From Arctopsyche grandis (taxonomy: Eukaryota; Arthropoda; Insecta; Trichoptera; Hydropsychidae): a DNA stretch of 64,000 nucleotides. The stretch lies in NCBI RefSeq assembly GCF_051622035.1, contig NC_135358.1:3040501-3104500 (forward strand). Direction: 5' to 3'. The notes under the pieces were generated by a model. That model searched no databases. It was given only the letters and a program-made list of their open reading frames with translations, and was not told the DNA's origin. How positions within the stretch are numbered: the first letter of the stretch is position 1; each line of letters begins with the position of its first letter. Shown one piece after another: positions 58,877-64,000 of the stretch. Position numbers and translations under genes: made by a program.

Positions 58877-59911
58877 ATGCTGATCTTTACTATTGCTGCT
58901 GCCTTCTTGGTGTGCGTCCATGGTAACAAATCAATCATTATCCTTTTTTTTTTTTTTTTTTGATTTTTAATAACATTTATTAATTATTTTTGTAAATATA
59001 GGCGCTGCCCAATCTCCGCCCATGGTTAATGAACGCGTTGTGGCAGGTATTCCAGGCGAGATCGCCAAATTTCCTTACCTAGTATCCATGTTATACGACG
59101 AACTCCTCACCGACAACTTCAAACATGTTTGCGGTGGTGCTATCATCAGAGTTGATGTTGTCATAACTGCTGCTAACTGCACTTACGGGTAATTAGCAAA
59201 CTAAATCGATTAATTAAATTCTACAACCATTTATTTTCTATGAAAAATGAAATAGTGCCTACTATGTAAACAATTGCATGTAGACGTGTACGTCAAGCGG
59301 CACAATACAGAATCCGAGCTGGATCCAACTTTCATAACGCTGGCGGACAAATACGCAAAGTCTCCAGAATCGTCCAACATGAAAAATACTTGACCAATGG
59401 TAATCACGATAGCGATATTTCCCTCCTTTATTTGGAAGCAGAATTGACTTTGGGACCCACGGTTGCCATCATAACCCTCCCAGTTCTAAATGAAAATGTC
59501 TTAGACAATTCTCCTGCTGTCGTATCGGGTTGGGGACTTGGGAGCGTGAGTAAAACATTCCATGGAACATTTTATTCAATTTTGTTATGTTTATATTCAT
59601 ATGTTTTTTTTTATAAATTGTAGAACAATTTGAAACCTGACAGATTTAACAGCGGAACCGTCCAAATTTATAACCCTTCCAGTTGTACTGCACTTTTAGC
59701 TAATATTAATGAAGTCACCGATAGTATGATATGTGCTACATCATCGCTAAATCAAGCGCCTTGCGATGGAGATGAAGGTGGCCCACTTGTCATCGGAAAT
59801 AAGCTAATTGGTATCATTTCATGGAGATATAGGAGCATGCCATGTGGCAGTAATAATTATCCTTTAATATATACCAAAGTATCCAGGTTCAGATCCTGGA
59901 TAGGATTTTAA
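58877..59911 (+). CDS. SPH-E: secreted S1A serine protease homologue, catalytically dead
   Basis: Exons 58877-58922, 59002-59188, 59284-59545, 59624-59911; 260 residues. Signal peptide MLIFTIAAAFLVCVHG. The pro-region ends ER27, but the mature start is VVAG instead of IVGG. TAANC has Asn74 at the His57 place; SDIS has Asp122 (Asp102); GWG; PCDGDEGGP has Glu216 at the Ser195 place; SWR follows. The two cysteine pairs around the active site are kept. It is diverged from SPH-A/C (no duplicated flanks), so it is an older paralogue. The persistence of Glu and Asn at the same two sites suggests selection for a non-enzymatic role. Confidence 0.93.
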
Positions 59912-60439
59912 ATGTAAATACTACATCAAATACTTTATAAGTTTATGCTACTTTATTAAGATGTAATCAATGTAAGCTTCAACTTTCAAAGTATATATGT
60001 ATGTATAGTATTATATATCCAATAAATTATTCAACGGATAATAATTGTTTTTATCACTATTATTGTTTTACAATATCATATCGATTAAACGTTTAAAAAT
60101 GACATACATAATGATACATGAATATGTATGTATGTAGATCTCCAACGAAGCTCAATATGTACCTGTATTGTTTTATACGTGAACCTATTGAAACTTGCCT
60201 ATCAGTAACAAATTCTTCTCATATACTATGCATAAAATAGCAATTCATTTATCTTTGTTAGTTTTTTTGTTTGTAAAAAACTTTAATAACGATTTTGATT
60301 AGATTACCCCGACAACCTTTTTCTGTCTATAAAAATGATTGAAATAATTATCGACTTTTTCCGATCAGTCGGAAATTTTTCAGATCATTTTTTCCAGTAT
60401 AATAATAAATATATTTATAAAAAAACCAAAACTGTGCAG
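59912..60439. other. 3' flank of SPH-E
   Basis: Non-coding AT-rich sequence with an AATAAA at 60021-60026, about 110 bp past the stop. Confidence 0.45.
60021..60026 (+). terminator. Putative polyadenylation signal of SPH-E
   Basis: AATAAA in CCAATAAATTATTCAACGG. The ATTTTCAACGG neighbourhood also occurs after SPH-A and SPH-C, which supports a shared 3' end. Confidence 0.55.
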
Positions 60440-60860
60440 TCTATTCAAAATTTATCTACTACAAGTGAGATCTTTTCCTTTTAGAAAAGTCAAAAATGTT
60501 GTGACCACACACAATTTTTTCCACACTATCTATTGAAAATTTATAATTGTATTTTTATGTGCTTAATTATAAATGACAAAGTTTTGGGTAGAATTCGTAA
60601 ACTGGAAGTAGAATTCGTAAACCGGAAGTAGTATTATTTTTAAACAATACTTCATTATTTTATTTTTACCTTTTAAATTATTTTCTTGATAGTTTATGCT
60701 TATAGCATTTATGGTGATATTAAGTAATAAAAAAAATATTTAACAAAATTCAACAACCAGAAGTGGAACTTTTGTCTTGTGTGAGTTTCCCCACATTAGC
60801 GCTTAAACTTGTATCGAAAATGTTCTCACAGCCGGTATGTGTGCGTCATTATTGAATTTT
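60440..60860. repeat. Dispersed repeat D, copy 3 (diverged)
   Basis: TTTTAGAAAAGTCAAAAATG, CGTAAACCGGAAGTAGTATT, CACAGCCGGTATGTGTG match 48180-48530. It contains a local duplication of GTAGAATTCGTAAACYGGAA. Confidence 0.68.
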
Positions 60861-60874
60861 GCATTTAAATAACA

Positions 60875-61146
60875 CATTGATAAAGTCGTGGGTTTATGTG
60901 TGTGGTAAAATAAATTTATGTTCGGCGAGATTTATTGATACACACACACAGAGAAATAGCGTTTATGGGGAATGACGGGGTTGTTTTGACTACTGCATAT
61001 CCGAACATTTAAAAGGAGGGTGCACACAGTAGATGGACAGTTCAAAGAAGCAGGGGTTCCATATGGACCTCTTGAGTCGTAGAATAAAAGCCATGAATTA
61101 ATTTCGTCCTATCATATAGATCGCTGAATCCACCCCTATGCAACAA
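60875..61146 (-). mobile_element. LTR-like fragment, minus
   Basis: The minus strand starts TGTTGCATAGGGGTGGATTC, resembling the start of the LTR at 57502 (TGTTGCGTAGGGGTGGGTGG). The other end and target duplication are not clear, so boundaries are approximate. Confidence 0.45.
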
Positions 61147-62921
61147 TACATAATACGTACTTTCAATACCAGTAAAACACTTATTTTATGAATCATAAAT
61201 TCTTTAAAAATTGTTTATATAAAAATATATTTGACTCATTTAAACTACAACAGGTGGCCCTTGATTGTTTCTTTAAAAACAATAAAACAATTATCAATTT
61301 AAAAAATCCAATTTTTTGATATGAAGATCGATCTTTTATACTTATCGTTATCTTTATAAATTGCATTATTGTCACTTCCGTCTATATGTTCTTTAGATAT
61401 CTCAATTACTTTGTCTAAATGTGACCGCAATTTAAAAATGCAGTCGTAATTAATATTTCATGTTTTGTACAGTAAAAATATGGAACATCAATGGAAATCA
61501 TTCATTGACAATCGAATCTATTGTATGTACTAACAGATTGATTTTATCTACAAGACGATGAAAAAAGTATTTTAATGAATAATAGGTACGGTACAGTCAT
61601 GGATAGATACGTATTTGTAAATGTCCGAAATACTCGGTAATTCAAAACAGCCACTACTTGCATTGCCTCTTACTAGGAATTCCTCTATTGTTTAACCCTA
61701 CTTTCTCTTCTCTGGATTGCTTATTATTAAAAAAAAAAATACAAATCTGTATTGCGAGATTATTGGTTTTTTCGCGGTCTTTTCATAATTTCTGTTTCTA
61801 TTTATTTTTTTAATTACGTGCATCTTATTTTAATGAAAAATGGCACAAACACGAAAATCGATTGAAAGAAACAGGCTCATATTATTTTAATACATTTCCA
61901 AAGGCCAGGATAGATGTAAAATTCTGAGAAACTTTAATTATTGCGATGTGCAATTCAAACAACGTTAATAAAATACAGTCAGATTAGTTCTATAAAATAA
62001 ATCGATCAAAAGTCAGAAGAACTAGGAAGAGAACACTGTGTCAAGATGTGACTTCAACGACCAATTCATTCAAAATGCCAAAAACAGACCTTCTGAGCTA
62101 GCTGGAGACATGAAAAAAAGAATGAAATTAAAATTTTTCTTCGCAAACCATAAGAAGAAGGCTGATGAAAGCTGAATAAAATTTATCAATATTTTTAATA
62201 ATTTAATTATTATTTTAAAATGTCCAATATCAACACTAGACGAAACAATCTTAATTAGACAATATATAGCATTCGTTAAGAAATTATTTATATGTATATA
62301 TACAAACATATAATGATATGAATTTCCAAAGGTGGAAGATAAGAATCAACCGGTAATAATGGATAATTGCATATTAGAGAAAACTAAATCAAGAATACAA
62401 TTACAATATTAATGATTATATATTTAATATTATCGATTAGGTATTTAATATTAACGATTGTGTATTTAATATCAATGATTATGTATTTAACATCTTTCTA
62501 TTGTGTAACAGTGATAATCGATACTTTTATCTACAGGCTTTTTGGGATAAAGTCTTTAAACATATGTACATACGTAGGTGCAAATACACATGTATCATAT
62601 ATACATTATGCTCGAGTGAAAATCATGAATTTTGGATTTTCAATAATGGACTTTAAAATCGTACGAAAGGAACGTGAAATAAAAATAATCATTGATTTTA
62701 AACAATTTCTTGTGCCTCCAACCAATCGGTTTATCTCAACAAAAACTTTGGAAAGGTCCAAAAATTTTGAAATGGTAAAAAGGAAAAGTGAAAATCTAAA
62801 ATTCGCGTTTTTCGCTCCTACTTTATATTTATTTTTCATCTAGTATCTTATCTCTAAGATGATATCTTATCATTTAATTTTTATTGTTTTAATTATTTTT
62901 TCGTGAGTAATAAATTGTGGG
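61147..62921. other. AT-rich non-coding upstream of SPH-F
   Basis: 62410-62490 carries three imperfect TTAATATYRWYGATTRTGTATT units. A 143-codon plus-strand frame at 62412-62843 begins in these repeats and has a matching antisense frame. I see no domain, signal or splice support and do not call it a gene. Confidence 0.4.
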
Positions 62922-62928
62922 TATAATA
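62922..62928 (+). promoter_or_regulatory. TATA box of SPH-F
   Basis: TATAATA, 63 nt before the ATG. The CACGAGT neighbour seen in paralogues is changed to CGCCAGT. Confidence 0.65.
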
Positions 62929-62984
62929 CGCCAGTACTTACACTATTTTGTTAGAGCATTTTATTTCATTTTGCTGCATTAGCA

Positions 62985-63999
62985 ATGCTGATCTTTTCTA
63001 TTGCTGCTGCCTTCTTGGTTTGCGTCCATGGTAACAAATCAATCATCTTGATCCAATTTTTGATTTTTGAGATCTTTTATTAACTATATTTGAAAATATA
63101 GGCGCTGTTCAATTTCCACGAATGGTTGATGAACGCATTGTAGGAGGCGTTCCAGGTGAGATCATCTTCGAACCTTACGTGGTATCCTTGTTATACGACG
63201 AACTCCTCACAGGAAATTTCAACCATATTTGCGGTGGTTCCATCATCAGTATTGATGTTATCTTGACTGCTGCCAACTGCACTGATGGGTAACTAACTTA
63301 ATCGACTCATAAAATTTTACGACCATTTATCTGTTAAAAAATAAATAATGCATATGTAAAAAAAATCAAATAGACGTGTACGTAGACCGGAACAATTCAG
63401 GATCCGATCTGGATCCAACTTCCATAATGCCGGCGGGGAAATAGACTTGGTCCAAAGGATCGTCCAACACGAAAAATACCAGTACGGTAAACACGATTAC
63501 GATATTTCCCTCATTTTCTTGACCAGACAATTGATTTTGGGACCCAAAATTCGCGTCATCAACCTCCCAGCGCAAAATCTAGATCTTGCTGACAGTACTA
63601 GTCTTACCATATCGGGTTGGGGACTCAACGTAAGTAAATCATTCCATTAAACATTTAATAAAATTGTGTCATGATAATTCAAATTTCTTTTACGAACTGT
63701 AGAAGAACCTCAAACCTGACAATTTTAACATGGCATCCGTCAATACGTTTAACCACGGCCTATGTGTCTCATATTTATCTCCAATCAATCCAGTCACCGA
63801 CAACATGATCTGTGCTATAGGATTACACAATCAAGGGCCTTGCGATGGAGATGAAGGTGGTCCACTTGCCACCAGAAATAATGTTCTAATTGGTATCACT
63901 TCATGGAGAAATAAAAACGTTATGTGCGGCGACTATGATTACCCCGCTGTGTATACCAAAGTATCCAAGTTCAGAAACTGGATCGAAGAAAACATGTGA
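62985..63999 (+). CDS. SPH-F: secreted S1A serine protease homologue, catalytically dead
   Basis: Exons 62985-63030, 63102-63288, 63374-63629, 63703-63999; 261 residues, ending one base before the window end. Signal peptide MLIFSIAAAFLVCVHG. The pro-region ends ER27 before IVGG. TAANC has Asn74 at the His57 site, YDIS has Asp121, GWG is at the exon 3 end, PCDGDEGGP has Glu214 at the Ser195 site, and SWR is followed by a conserved Cys. Intron 3 uses GTAAGT. It is closest to SPH-E (AGSNFHNAGG, RIVQHEKY, LGP) and about 3 kb downstream in the same orientation, so the two look like a tandem pair. Non-enzymatic secreted function is inferred. Confidence 0.93.
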
Positions 64000-64000
64000 A

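Noticed and set aside
62412-62843. 143-codon plus-strand frame, the longest outside transposons and SPH genes
   Set aside because: It begins in tandem repeats, has an equally open antisense frame at 62606-62839, very high AT content and no recognisable domain.

Overview
This is nuclear DNA from an animal with AT-rich, transposon-filled chromatin, most likely a holometabolous insect. The support is GT-AG introns of 60-1,070 bp, TATA-box genes, a Jockey-clade retrotransposon, tRNA-headed SINEs, Helitron, hAT and piggyBac-like remnants, and a cluster of secreted chymotrypsin-fold proteins. The order is not fixed by anything I can see; the protein family looks lepidopteran-like, but that is an impression and not a search result.

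Layout. Bases 1-36,700 hold no convincing host gene. They are AT-rich sequence with SINEs, LINE tails, MITEs, a 420-bp near-perfect palindrome (2284-2705) and a large (TA)n tract (4884-5111). About a dozen GC-richer, non-repetitive islands also lie there (for example 1290-1900, 3690-4230, 11740-12260, 14160-14560, 16720-17080, 22440-22900, 25190-25550, 27230-27640, 29400-29800) and look like candidate conserved non-coding elements.

Bases 36,750-64,000 contain a cluster of S1A (chymotrypsin-fold) serine protease homologues: four intact four-exon genes (SPH-A, 39131-40195 minus; SPH-C, 49867-51893 minus; SPH-E, 58877-59911 plus; SPH-F, 62985-63999 plus), one disrupted paralogue (SPH-B, 41027-47012 plus), one decayed fragment (SPH-D, 53136-53388) and an exon-4 scrap (54405-54475). 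All four intact genes keep the signal peptide, the fold cysteines and the buried Asp102. All have lost the catalytic His57 (Asn or Lys instead) and Ser195 (Glu instead, in GDEGGP), and Gly216 is Arg. They should be non-catalytic secreted proteins. SPH-A, B and C sit in three copies of one segment (A and C direct, B inverted), each with the same SINE beyond the 3' end.

SPH-B was broken by a 4.3-kb Jockey-type retrotransposon with exact 11-bp target duplications, and again by a TIR element at a TA site that itself holds another TIR element. The same Jockey family left at least seven 3' UTR copies in the window. Between SPH-D and SPH-E are two broken hAT transposase genes and two apparent solo LTRs.

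The most unusual repeat pattern is a set of tRNA-headed SINEs with a shared central core and interchangeable hairpin tails (four kinds). One of these tails also occurs at the 3' end of a LINE remnant in this window.
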